Positions 16,691-24,892 of a DNA stretch of 38,640 nt are shown in pieces (position 1 is the first letter of the stretch; each line of letters starts with the position of its first letter). The DNA is taken from assembly GCA_903845125.1 (NCBI GenBank), contig CAIMWS010000163.1:1-38640 (forward strand), in the 5' to 3' direction. The notes beneath the pieces were generated by a model. It saw only the letters and a list, made by a program, of their open reading frames with translations. It was not told the origin of the DNA and made no database searches. The position numbers and the translations under genes were made by a program. Origin of the DNA: an uncultured Verrucomicrobiota bacterium (lineage in GTDB: Bacteria; Verrucomicrobiota; Verrucomicrobiia; Limisphaerales; UBA1319).

Positions 16691-17560
16691 TTAAACCTCC
16701 ACGGTCATGCCTTCGGCGCAGGCAAACACCTCCAGGCCGCCACCGGCGGAAAGAATCCGCTGCCGGCACCAGACCACCTGCTGATCCAATTGGTCATCCG
16801 TACGGTCGGGATCATGGTGGAACAGGCCCAACCGCTTCACCCCCGCCTCCACCGCGAGGTCGCAGGCGTCCCCATAAGTGGTATGGCCCCAGCCCCGGGT
16901 GATTTGATATTCCTCGGCCGTGTATTGGGAGTCGTGGATCAGCAGATCAGCGCCCCGGCAAAATTCGACATACTCGCTCCGGGGCACTCCCTCCTGGTGT
17001 TCGTAATCCAGCTCGTTATCGGTGAGGAACACGAACGTGCGCCCCTGCTCGGTGAATTTGAAACCGTAGCCGCCGTTGGGGTGGTTGAGGGGGATGGAGT
17101 GGCAGCGGAGAGATCCCAGATCGCCCACCAACCGGGCATGGCATTCCGCCGAGCCGGATGGCTCATGGCAGTCGAACTTGAAGCGGGCCTTGAGCAGGTG
17201 GAAGGCCACCGGGAAAAAGGGCGGCTCCATCTGGCGCGTGAGGTATTTCTGCAGGGATTGCTGGGCATTTGGGCCGCCGCAGATGGAAATAGTGTACTGC
17301 GGCAGGTAGACCGGGGAAAAAAAGGGGAAGCCCGCCAGGTGATCCCAATGCGAATGGGTGAGCACGAGGGTGATCTCGCTGACGGAGGGGTCCGCCAGGA
17401 TCGCCTTGCCCAAATCCCGCGCGCCGGAACCGGCATCCACCACCACGAGGCGGCCGCCGCCATCGCGAATCTCCAAACAGGTTGTATTGCCCCCATAGCG
17501 CAAGGTAGCGGAACCTGGCGTGGCGAGGGAGCCACGGCATCCCCAGATTTTGATTTTCAT
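16691..17560 (-). CDS. MBL-fold metal-dependent hydrolase (HxHxDH type)
   Basis: 289 residues, no signal peptide, cytoplasmic. The metallo-beta-lactamase motifs are complete: THSHWDH (His69, His71, Asp73, His74), a later LNHPNGGYGF histidine, FLTDNELD with the bridging aspartate, and LGLFHHDPDRTDD at the end. The start CRGSLATPGSATLRYGGNTTC is typical of the PhnP/RNase Z-like branch that cleaves phosphodiesters. A specific substrate cannot be assigned. It is the first gene of a probable four-gene unit running to 13328. The divergent gene 92 bp away encodes a second MBL-fold protein. Confidence 0.92.
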   Translation of the reverse strand: MKIKIWGCRGSLATPGSATLRYGGNTTCLEIRDGGGRLVVVDAGSGARDLGKAILADPSVSEITLVLTHSHWDHLAGFPFFSPVYLPQYTISICGGPNAQQSLQKYLTRQMEPPFFPVAFHLLKARFKFDCHEPSGSAECHARLVGDLGSLRCHSIPLNHPNGGYGFKFTEQGRTFVFLTDNELDYEHQEGVPRSEYVEFCRGADLLIHDSQYTAEEYQITRGWGHTTYGDACDLAVEAGVKRLGLFHHDPDRTDDQLDQQVVWCRQRILSAGGGLEVFACAEGMTVEV

Positions 17561-17652
17561 AGCAAATCCGGGTTTAATATCTTATATTTAGGGCCGGAAA
17601 GCAATGTAATTATCCTATCCGCGTGAACCATATTAAAAGATAACCCAATCCA
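17561..17652. promoter_or_regulatory. AT-rich divergent promoter region between two MBL genes
   Basis: This 92-bp gap is clearly AT-richer than its flanks, with runs such as TTTAATATCTTATATTTA and CCATATTAAAAGAT. It must start transcription in both directions. Several TATNNT-like boxes are present, but no unambiguous -35/-10 pair could be selected. Confidence 0.45.
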
Positions 17653-18477
17653 ATGAAAAAAAATTGTAGCAACCTGCCGCCTGCCCGGCGGCAAAACACC
17701 ATGCCGGGCCGGCTGCGCCTGGGAATCGCCGCCTTGGCCAGCCTGGCCTGGCTGCTGGCCTCCCCGGCCGCCGCCGAAACTAATCTGAAGGGGGACCGGA
17801 TTCCCGCCGAGGGGGGCGACTGGATCCTGCGCCCGGTAAACCACGCCACGGTGATGTTGCAGTGGAAAGACCAGATCCTCTGCGTGGACCCCGTGGGCGG
17901 GGCCCAACGGTTCGCCGGTCTGCCGGCGCCGACGCTGATCCTCGTGACGGATATCCACGGGGACCACCTGAGCTCAGAAACGCTGGCCGCGCTGGGCGGA
18001 GGCCGGACACCGATTATCGCCCCGGCCGCCGTGCGGGAGCAACTCGGCGGGGAATTGCGGGCCCGGACCGAGGTGCTGGCGCACGGCGCCAAAATCACCA
18101 GGCACGGCCTGACGATCGAAGCGGTGCCGGCTTACAACCTGGCGGCGGACCGGCTGCAGTACCACCCCAAGGGCCGGGCCAATGGCTACCTGCTCACCGC
18201 CGGCGGCAAGCGCATCTACCTGAGCGCGGATACCGAGGACACCCCGGAAATGCGCGCGCTGGAAAATATCGACGTGGCGTTCCTCTGCATGAACCTGCCC
18301 TACACGATGACCGTGGAGCAGGCCGCCAGCGCCGTCAAAGCGTTCCGCCCAAAAATCGTATATCCCTACCACAGCCGCGGCAGCAACCTGGAGAAGTTCA
18401 AAGCGCTGATCGGCACGGAGAGCGGTGTGGAAGTGCGTCTGCGGGATTGGTACGGACCGGCCCCGGCGGCCCAATGA
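17653..18477 (+). CDS. Exported UlaG-like MBL-fold hydrolase with altered metal motif
   Basis: 274 residues. Residues ~17-41 are a signal peptide (LRLGIAALASLAWLLASPAAA), and an ATG at codon 17 is an alternative start. The fold matches the Lactamase_B_3/UlaG branch: NHATVMLQWKDQILCVDPV, LVTDIHGDHLS (residues 98-107), GYLLTAGGKRIYLSADTED and YPYHSRGSN. The canonical THxHxDH here reads TDIHGDH, so the first metal histidine is an aspartate (Asp100). The other ligands look intact. UlaG is a cytoplasmic lactonase for ascorbate-6-phosphate, but export argues for another substrate. It ends convergently with mutL, 27 bp apart. Confidence 0.88.
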   Translation: MKKNCSNLPPARRQNTMPGRLRLGIAALASLAWLLASPAAAETNLKGDRIPAEGGDWILRPVNHATVMLQWKDQILCVDPVGGAQRFAGLPAPTLILVTDIHGDHLSSETLAALGGGRTPIIAPAAVREQLGGELRARTEVLAHGAKITRHGLTIEAVPAYNLAADRLQYHPKGRANGYLLTAGGKRIYLSADTEDTPEMRALENIDVAFLCMNLPYTMTVEQAASAVKAFRPKIVYPYHSRGSNLEKFKALIGTESGVEVRLRDWYGPAPAAQ

Positions 18478-18504
18478 CCCGGCGGCCAGCGGGCATGGCC
18501 CGAC

Positions 18505-20487
18505 CTACTGGATCCGGCCGAACCGCTTTTCAAGTTCGCGGTAATTCATTTCGAGCAAGGTCGGACGTCCGTGGGGGCAGGTGTAAGGCATTTCGCAGCG
18601 GCGCAGGCCTGCCACCAGTTTTTCCAACTCGGCTCCGGCGAGCGGATCCTGGGCCTTGACCGCGTGGCGGCAGACGGTTTTGGCGATGATGTCCTCGCCC
18701 AGGCGCCACGAATTGACCGCCTGCCCGGTCGCCTTCAGCTCATCGATCAGCGCCAGCACGAATTGGCGGACGTTGGCGGCCCGGACGAAGGGTGGCAGGG
18801 CGTCGAGCAGGAAGGTGCGGTCGCCGAATTCGCTCAAGCCGACCCCCAGGCGGCTGAGCACCGCCAACTGCTCCCGCAGGAACTGGGCATCGCGGGGATT
18901 CAGTTCGATGGTCTCCGGCAGCAACAACCGCTGCGAAGGCGCCGGGCCTGCCTGCAGCCGGTTCAGCATCTGCTCGTAGAGGATCCGTTCATGGGCGGCA
19001 TGCTGGTCCAGGAGCACCAGCCCGCGGTCCGACTCGAAAAGCACATACAGGCGGCCCACCACGCCGATGAACCGCAACGGCACCGCCAGCAGGGGCGCGG
19101 GACCGGCCCCGGCCGGGTCGGGCGGAGGGCCGGCAGGAGCCGGCGGGGTGGCGGTTCCGGCCCCAACCACCGTGGAAGCCGGGGAAATCCCGGCCGGCGC
19201 CGCGGGCCGGGCCGACGGCGGATGGGATGGCCCGTCCGGGAGCGCCGGCGCGGGCCGCACCCCGGCAGCCGGCGGGCCGGAGGAGCCCCACAAGCTGCCC
19301 TGGTTCAATGGGGGCGGGCTCTCTGGCGCAGGCAATGGGGCACCGCCGCGAGGCTGCGTCCCGGCCGGGAGCGCCGCCGGGGAGATGGACGCTGGCGGGC
19401 CGGCGGGCCGAGCGGGCAGGTGATAACCCATCAAACCCTGGCGCACCGCCACGGTCACCTGCCGCCGGATGTCCTGTTCGTGGCGGAATTTCACCTCCCG
19501 CTTGGCGGGATGGATGTTCACATCCACCTCGGAAGGATCGATCTCGACGAACAGGCAGCCCACGGGGTAACGGCCCTTCATCAAGGCGGTGTGGTAGGCT
19601 TCGAGCAGCGCAAAATTGAGACCCCGGTTGTCCACCGGCCGCCCGTTCACGAACAGGTGCTGGTTGTCGCGCGAGGCCCGTGAAACGCCGGGCGCACCAA
19701 TCAGGCCCCAAACTTTGAACGGGTGTTGCTCCACCACCGTTTCCCCCTCGGTTTTGAAGGATGTTTCGAGGACGGTGGCATAATCCACCGCCAGCAGTTC
19801 ATCATCCCCGCCGTAGAGGGCCCGCCAGCGCTCGCGCAGCGCCGGGAGGGGCGGCCCCGGGGAATCCCCCAGGCGGGCGGCGGGCATCTGCCAGACCAGG
19901 CGCTCGTCATTGAGGAACGTAAAGGCCACCCCGGGGTGTGCCAGCGCAGCCAGCGTCAAACCATGCTGGATATGCGAACGTTCGGTCTCCTCGCTGCGCA
20001 GGAACTTCCGGCGGGCCGGGAGATTAAAAAACAGCTGGCGGACTTCCAGGCTGGTTCCCGGCGGGGCGCCCGCCTCTTTCACGGCCACGATTTTTCCGCC
20101 GTGGATCACCACCTGGGTGGCGGCCAGGCACTCCGGATTCTGCTCGCGGGTGGTCAGGGTGAGGCGGCTGACGCTGGCGATGCTGGGCAAGGCCTCCCCG
20201 CGGAAACCGAGGGTCCGGATCTCCTGCAGATCCTCGGCGGCTTTGATCTTGCTGGTGGCATGGCGTTCGAGGCAGAGGAGGGCATCATCGCGGCTCATGC
20301 CCCAGCCATCGTCGGTCACCCGGATCAGGCTGCGCCCGCCGGCCTGGATCTCGACGGTGATGCGCCGGGCCCGGGCGTCCAGGGAATTTTCCACCAACTC
20401 CTTGACCACGCTGGCGGGCCGCTCGACCACCTCGCCGGCGGCGATCTGGTTGGCCACCTGCTCGGAAAGGAGGCGGATTCGATTCAT
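18505..20487 (-). CDS. mutL: DNA mismatch repair protein MutL (endonuclease type)
   Basis: 660 residues. MutL couples mismatch recognition by MutS to strand incision and excision. The GHKL ATPase is complete: ANQIAAGEVVERPASVVKELVENSLDA, DDGWGM, ERHATSKI and TLGFRGEALPSIASVS. VDVNIHPAKREVKFRH marks the end of the N-terminal half. A Pro/Ala/Gly-rich linker (~355-450) follows. The C-terminal half has the endonuclease motif DQHAAHERILYE (Asp494, pattern DQHA-x2-E-x4-E), plus CRHAVKAQD and CPHGRP, so this MutL probably nicks DNA itself, as in organisms without MutH. It follows the cNMP-binding kinase by 27 bp and is likely in its operon. MutS is not in the window. Confidence 0.98.
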   Translation of the reverse strand: MNRIRLLSEQVANQIAAGEVVERPASVVKELVENSLDARARRITVEIQAGGRSLIRVTDDGWGMSRDDALLCLERHATSKIKAAEDLQEIRTLGFRGEALPSIASVSRLTLTTREQNPECLAATQVVIHGGKIVAVKEAGAPPGTSLEVRQLFFNLPARRKFLRSEETERSHIQHGLTLAALAHPGVAFTFLNDERLVWQMPAARLGDSPGPPLPALRERWRALYGGDDELLAVDYATVLETSFKTEGETVVEQHPFKVWGLIGAPGVSRASRDNQHLFVNGRPVDNRGLNFALLEAYHTALMKGRYPVGCLFVEIDPSEVDVNIHPAKREVKFRHEQDIRRQVTVAVRQGLMGYHLPARPAGPPASISPAALPAGTQPRGGAPLPAPESPPPLNQGSLWGSSGPPAAGVRPAPALPDGPSHPPSARPAAPAGISPASTVVGAGTATPPAPAGPPPDPAGAGPAPLLAVPLRFIGVVGRLYVLFESDRGLVLLDQHAAHERILYEQMLNRLQAGPAPSQRLLLPETIELNPRDAQFLREQLAVLSRLGVGLSEFGDRTFLLDALPPFVRAANVRQFVLALIDELKATGQAVNSWRLGEDIIAKTVCRHAVKAQDPLAGAELEKLVAGLRRCEMPYTCPHGRPTLLEMNYRELEKRFGRIQ

Positions 20488-20514
20488 GCGCCCGGGTAAA
20501 GTCCAAACCCGGAC

Positions 20515-21615
20515 TCAGCCGGGCAGCGGCAGCGTAAAGGAGAAAACCGCTCCTCCCTCCGGGGCATTGCAGGCCCAGATGCGCCCGCCGTGATCGAGGA
20601 TGATGCGCTGGCAGATGGAAAGCCCCAAACCGGTCCCCTGTGGCTTGCCGTAGGTCACAAACGGCTCGAACAATCGTTCCGCGACCTTGGGATTGATCCC
20701 GGGGCCGCTGTCCTTAATAGCGGTGGTCACCTCTTTTTCGGACACGGTGAAGCTCAAGACGATCCGCCCTCCCTGGCTCATGAAATCGACGGCGTTGTGA
20801 ACGAGATTATAGAACACATGCGGCAGCCGCCGGGGATCCAGCAACAGACGCAGCTTGGGCGGCGGATTCGCCAGTTCCAGGCTTACCTTGTGCTGGCTGG
20901 TTTCGGTCTGCAGATCGTCCACCAACTGGCGGACAAACAAATCGTAATCGCTCATGGCCAGGACCACCGTGCCCTGGGAACCGCGGGAAAACTCCAGCAG
21001 TTCATTGATCATGTTCGTCAGCCGCTCCACCTGTTTGCGGATGCGGTCCTTCGTCATGCGGCGCATTTCCTCGGTGCTGTTCTCGCCGGCGCCCAGCTCG
21101 GCGGCCAGGCTGATGATGGAGAGCGGATTCTTGAAATCGTGCACGATGGACCGGGCGAACCGGCCCACCAAGCCCAACCGCTCCGCCTGGATCATCTGGT
21201 CCACGAACTGTTTGTTAAAATCGCGCAGCCGGCGGCTGAACTGCACCACCAAGCTGCGGGCCAGCCGGGGTGAACGGCCCAGCAGATCCAACCAATCTTC
21301 CCGCGTGACAAAAACCAACTCACTTTCCTGCTCCGCCGTGGCGGTGGCGGAGCGCATTTCATTATCCAGCACGGCCATCTCCCCGAAAAAATCCCCAGGG
21401 CCGAAACGGGACAACAGCTGGGGCTGGTTTTGCTTGAACACTGCGGAAATGCGCACCTGGCCGGATATCACCACATACATGCCATCCCCCGGATCTCCCT
21501 CTTTAAAAACCGTTGCACCGGTCTTGAATTGGCGGCATTGGCAACGCTCGGTGACGGCGGTGATTTCTTCAGCACTCAAATCCTGAAACAATCTGCAGGC
21601 AGTGATATCGACCAT
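20515..21615 (-). CDS. Cyclic-nucleotide-binding-domain histidine kinase, soluble
   Basis: 366 residues with no membrane segment. Residues ~8-125 are a cNMP-binding (CRP-like) domain with FKEGDPGDGMYVVISGQV and FGPGDFFGEMAVLDNEMRSATA. Residues ~140-215 are the dimerisation/phosphoacceptor helices with the H-box SIVHDFKNPLS (His159). Residues ~245-364 are the HATPase domain (YNLVHNAVDFM, DSGPGI, GTGLGLSI). It probably converts binding of a cyclic nucleotide or another small ligand into phosphotransfer to a regulator that is not encoded nearby. Its start at 21615 faces the divergent PAS/HATPase gene across ~250 bp. It shares an apparent operon with mutL, whose start lies 27 bp after this gene ends. 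Confidence 0.93.
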   Translation of the reverse strand: MVDITACRLFQDLSAEEITAVTERCQCRQFKTGATVFKEGDPGDGMYVVISGQVRISAVFKQNQPQLLSRFGPGDFFGEMAVLDNEMRSATATAEQESELVFVTREDWLDLLGRSPRLARSLVVQFSRRLRDFNKQFVDQMIQAERLGLVGRFARSIVHDFKNPLSIISLAAELGAGENSTEEMRRMTKDRIRKQVERLTNMINELLEFSRGSQGTVVLAMSDYDLFVRQLVDDLQTETSQHKVSLELANPPPKLRLLLDPRRLPHVFYNLVHNAVDFMSQGGRIVLSFTVSEKEVTTAIKDSGPGINPKVAERLFEPFVTYGKPQGTGLGLSICQRIILDHGGRIWACNAPEGGAVFSFTLPLPG

Positions 21616-21867
21616 TCGAACATTCTAACGGAATTGCCAGCGAGGGTAAAGCGTTTTTACACCTTGCCGGGCGCCGGCGGCACCGCAAGGCCGGGGGTTC
21701 TGCCCGCCTCCCCGCCGGCCCCGCCGAGGCCCCGGGAATGGCGGCCGAAACGGCTTGCCCCGCCAGGGGTTTTCGTCCATGATATTCCACGGTTTATGGT
21801 CCAAGCCGAATCCGGTGGCGGATCCAGGAAGCGCCTCCCCCGGCACCTGGCAATTGGAACCATCGTT

Positions 21868-23013
21868 ATGAAGACCTGCTTTGCGCCAGCCGAACGGGCG
21901 GCCGCGGAAGTCCTCCGCGAGGAGGCGGCTTGCGTCGCCCGGCATCCCATCACCGGCGCCCTGCTCAAGTCCGCCTCCGGCCTGCTCGCCATTCTAAATG
22001 AACAGCGACAGATTCTGGCCGCGAACCACTCCTTCCTGGAAGCCTTGGGCCTGCCGGACCTTTCCGCGATCCTCGGCCGGCGGCCCGGTGAAGCCTTTGG
22101 CTGCGCTCATGCCTGCGACCTGGAGGGCGGCTGCGGAACCAGTGAACATTGCGGCGGCTGCGGCGCAGCCATCGCGCTCGTGATCGCCCTCACCCACAAC
22201 CGGCCCGAGGAACGCAAATGCCTGCTCGGGGTGAGGCGGCCCGGCGGCCAGGTGGTGGATCTCTGCCTGCGGGTCCGGGGCTGTCCGCTCACTCTGGATG
22301 GCCGGCGTTTCCTGCTCCTCTTCCTGCAGGACATGACCGCCTTCCAGCACTGCGCCGAATTGGAACGTTTTGTGGCCCGGGATGTCGCCCGCCTGGCCGG
22401 CACCATGGAACATGTTTCCCGGGCCGAGGCCGGGGCCGATCCCGCGCAACTGCGGCACGCCCTGGCGGGCCTGCACGAGCTGGCCCGGCGGCTGGCCTGC
22501 GAGGCGGCCATCCAAAAAGTGCTCGCCGGTGCGGACCTGGAGGCCTGCCAGCCGAACTTCCAGGAGTTGCCAGTCCGGCGGATCCTGGAGGGAATCAGCG
22601 ATTTTAACGGCCAGCTGATCGCCGCCCGCAAGAAACCATTCCTCCTGGACGGGGCCGGCCTGGAGGCCACCTTGCGGACGGACCAAGCCTTGCTCGAGCA
22701 GGTGCTGGCGCATATGCTGGTCAACGCCTTTGAAGCCTCTGAGGAACACGACCCCGTGCGCCTGCGCGTGGGGGAAACCGCGGCCGGCATCACCTTCGCC
22801 GTATGGAGCCGGCCCGCCATGGCCACCGGCGTGGCGGAACGCGTCTTCCACCGTTATTTCACCACCAAGCCGGAACCGGGCCGGGGCCAGGGCACCTATG
22901 TCATGAAACTGCTTGGGGAACGCCTTCTGGGCGGCCAGGTCTCCTTCACCAGTTCGGAAAGCGAAGGCACCGAGTTCCTGCTGAGCCTTCCGCGAACCAC
23001 CGCCGGGGCTTGA
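21868..23013 (+). CDS. Cysteine-rich PAS / HATPase signalling protein without an H-box
   Basis: 381 residues from the ATG at 21868. The open frame extends upstream into the divergent kinase gene but without recognisable sequence. A PAS domain (~35-160) carries five clustered cysteines at 79, 83, 89, 95 and 98 (CAHACDLEGGCG, CGGCGAA), a pattern I know from PAS kinases of Deltaproteobacteria and Verrucomicrobia and perhaps metal- or redox-sensing. Residues ~250-378 are HATPase_c (MLVNAFEAS, GRGQGTYVMKLLGE, GGQVSFTSSESEGTEF). Where relatives have FFHDILN, this protein reads VARDVARL (169-176), so the expected phosphoacceptor histidine is absent. It may sense without autophosphorylating. The PQQ-propeller gene follows after 33 bp. 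Confidence 0.85.
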   Translation: MKTCFAPAERAAAEVLREEAACVARHPITGALLKSASGLLAILNEQRQILAANHSFLEALGLPDLSAILGRRPGEAFGCAHACDLEGGCGTSEHCGGCGAAIALVIALTHNRPEERKCLLGVRRPGGQVVDLCLRVRGCPLTLDGRRFLLLFLQDMTAFQHCAELERFVARDVARLAGTMEHVSRAEAGADPAQLRHALAGLHELARRLACEAAIQKVLAGADLEACQPNFQELPVRRILEGISDFNGQLIAARKKPFLLDGAGLEATLRTDQALLEQVLAHMLVNAFEASEEHDPVRLRVGETAAGITFAVWSRPAMATGVAERVFHRYFTTKPEPGRGQGTYVMKLLGERLLGGQVSFTSSESEGTEFLLSLPRTTAGA

Positions 23014-23046
23014 TTTTCCCCGGATTGTCCGGCATCAACTCCATTT

Positions 23047-24672
23047 ATGCAAACACCACCAACTCTTCCCGGCGGTTTCGGGGGCTTGCCTCCCGCCCCG
23101 GCCACCGGCCATCTCCGGCCTGGTTGTTCATCCTGGCCGCCCGCCCTGCTGGCCACCCTCCTGGCCGCCTGGATCGCCATGGGCGGCGAGGCCCCCCCGG
23201 CCAACGCCATCCGCTGGGGCGGCTCGACCAGCCCCAACATGGCGGCTGATGTCCACGGCTTGCCGGACGATCCGGGCGCGGTGGAACCCCTCTGGGAACT
23301 GAAGCTGGGCTCCCACCAATACTCCATCCCCACCCTCGACCGCGGGCGCATTTACCTGGGCATCAATGACGCCGGGATCGTCCGTCCCGGTTTTGAGGCC
23401 ACCGCGGGCGGCGCGGTCCTGTGCGTGGAGCAGGCCACCGGCAAGCTCCTTTGGCAGCTGCCCATCCCGCGCAATTTCGACGGGGTCAAGGCCCCCTATC
23501 ATTTCGACCAATGGAGCTGCGGCATTTGCTCCGGGCCGCTGGTGGAAGGGAAACGGGTGTATGTCGTGGGCAGCCGGGGCGACCTCCTCTGCCTGGACCG
23601 TGAAGGCCAGGCCGACGGCAACGATGGTCCCTTCCTGGATGAACTCGGATACATGGGCCTGGATCCCGCCGGGGCACCCCGGCTGGGCCCCCAGGATGGG
23701 GATATTGTCTGGCGCTATAACCTGCTTTCCGAGCTCGGCATCAACGGGCACGATGTCTGCGGCAGCACCCTCCTGCTGGTGGGCGACCTCCTGTTCGCCA
23801 GCACGGCCAACGGCATCGACGACCGCCATTATAAAATCCCCAAACCGCTCGCCCCCACCCTGATCGCCCTGGATAAGCGCACGGGGAAACTCGTGGCCCG
23901 GGATGACGAAAAAATCGGCACCCGCCTGCTCCACTGCAACTGGTCCTCGCCGCTGGCGGCCGAAGTGGCAGGCCGGATCCTGGTATTTTTCGGCGGCGGC
24001 GACGGCATCCTCTACGCCTTTGAATTGCCCTCCGCCAAGGACGGCAAGGAAGTTCAGATCCTCCAGAAAGCCTGGTCCTGCGACTGCAATCCCCCCGAAT
24101 ACCGGGTGCGGGATGGCCAGCCGGTCCCCTATTCCTCAGCCAGCCGGAACACCCCCCTGGGCCCCAGCGAAATCATCGGCACCCCGGTTTTCCACCAGGG
24201 CCGGATCTATGCCGCCATCGGCCAAAGCCCCGTCCATGGCACCGGCCAGGGCCAACTGGCCTGCGTGGACGCCGCCACCGGCAAAATCCTTTGGGCCTCC
24301 AAGCTCGTGGACCGCACCCTGGCCACCGCCGCCCTGTCCGATGGCCTGTTATACCTGCCCGACAATACCGGCAATCTGCACTGCTTCGACGCCCTGACGG
24401 GCGAGCGTTACTGGGTGCACGCGCTGGGGGCCAAAACTTGGTGTGCCTCCGCTTTTGTGGCGGACGGCAAGGTTTACGCTGGCGACGAGGCCAGCGTGCT
24501 CTGGGTATTGAAAGCCGGCAAGGAAAAGCAGGTGCTGTCCCGGACGCGTCTCAAATCCCCGCCCATCACCCCCACCGCCGCGGAAGGAGTCTTATACCTG
24601 CCCACGCAGAAGAGCCTCGCGGCTCTGCCCGGCAAAACGCCGGCCCGCAAAGTCCTGCCAGGCATCCCGTGA
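23047..24672 (+). CDS. Exported PQQ-type beta-propeller protein
   Basis: 541 residues. A hydrophobic segment at ~33-46 (ALLATLLAAWIAMGG) is the export signal, after a long Pro-rich N-terminus. The rest is an eight-bladed quinoprotein-like propeller with repeated strands: GRIYLGINDAG, GAVLCVEQATGKLLWQLPI, RVYVVGSRGDLLCLD, LIALDKRTGKLVARD, GQLACVDAATGKILWAS and GNLHCFDALTGERYWVH. The repeated GKLLW/GKILW ends match PQQ-binding-like outer-membrane lipoproteins and BamB-like folds. No dehydrogenase catalytic Asp or cytochrome motif was recognised, so enzymatic activity is doubtful. It could be a scaffold or ligand sensor. Its position 33 bp after the PAS/HATPase gene suggests co-transcription. 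Confidence 0.9.
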   Translation: MQTPPTLPGGFGGLPPAPATGHLRPGCSSWPPALLATLLAAWIAMGGEAPPANAIRWGGSTSPNMAADVHGLPDDPGAVEPLWELKLGSHQYSIPTLDRGRIYLGINDAGIVRPGFEATAGGAVLCVEQATGKLLWQLPIPRNFDGVKAPYHFDQWSCGICSGPLVEGKRVYVVGSRGDLLCLDREGQADGNDGPFLDELGYMGLDPAGAPRLGPQDGDIVWRYNLLSELGINGHDVCGSTLLLVGDLLFASTANGIDDRHYKIPKPLAPTLIALDKRTGKLVARDDEKIGTRLLHCNWSSPLAAEVAGRILVFFGGGDGILYAFELPSAKDGKEVQILQKAWSCDCNPPEYRVRDGQPVPYSSASRNTPLGPSEIIGTPVFHQGRIYAAIGQSPVHGTGQGQLACVDAATGKILWASKLVDRTLATAALSDGLLYLPDNTGNLHCFDALTGERYWVHALGAKTWCASAFVADGKVYAGDEASVLWVLKAGKEKQVLSRTRLKSPPITPTAAEGVLYLPTQKSLAALPGKTPARKVLPGIP

Positions 24673-24892
24673 CCGCCACGGCCGGCGGCGGGTGTGGCGG
24701 GTTGGCCCGGCCTTTGCAAATGGGCCAGAGCAGAGGGGATGCGCCTGGGGAGTGAAAGCCCCTCGCGGAGGCCAGGATCCATTGGGGCGTAGTCCGGGCG
24801 GCAGATCTGACTTGTTGCCTCAGCGGATCTGCATAATCCGGATGAAATATCGAGTCAAAAACATAAAGCACCATTCCCCTGGAGCGGAGCGT

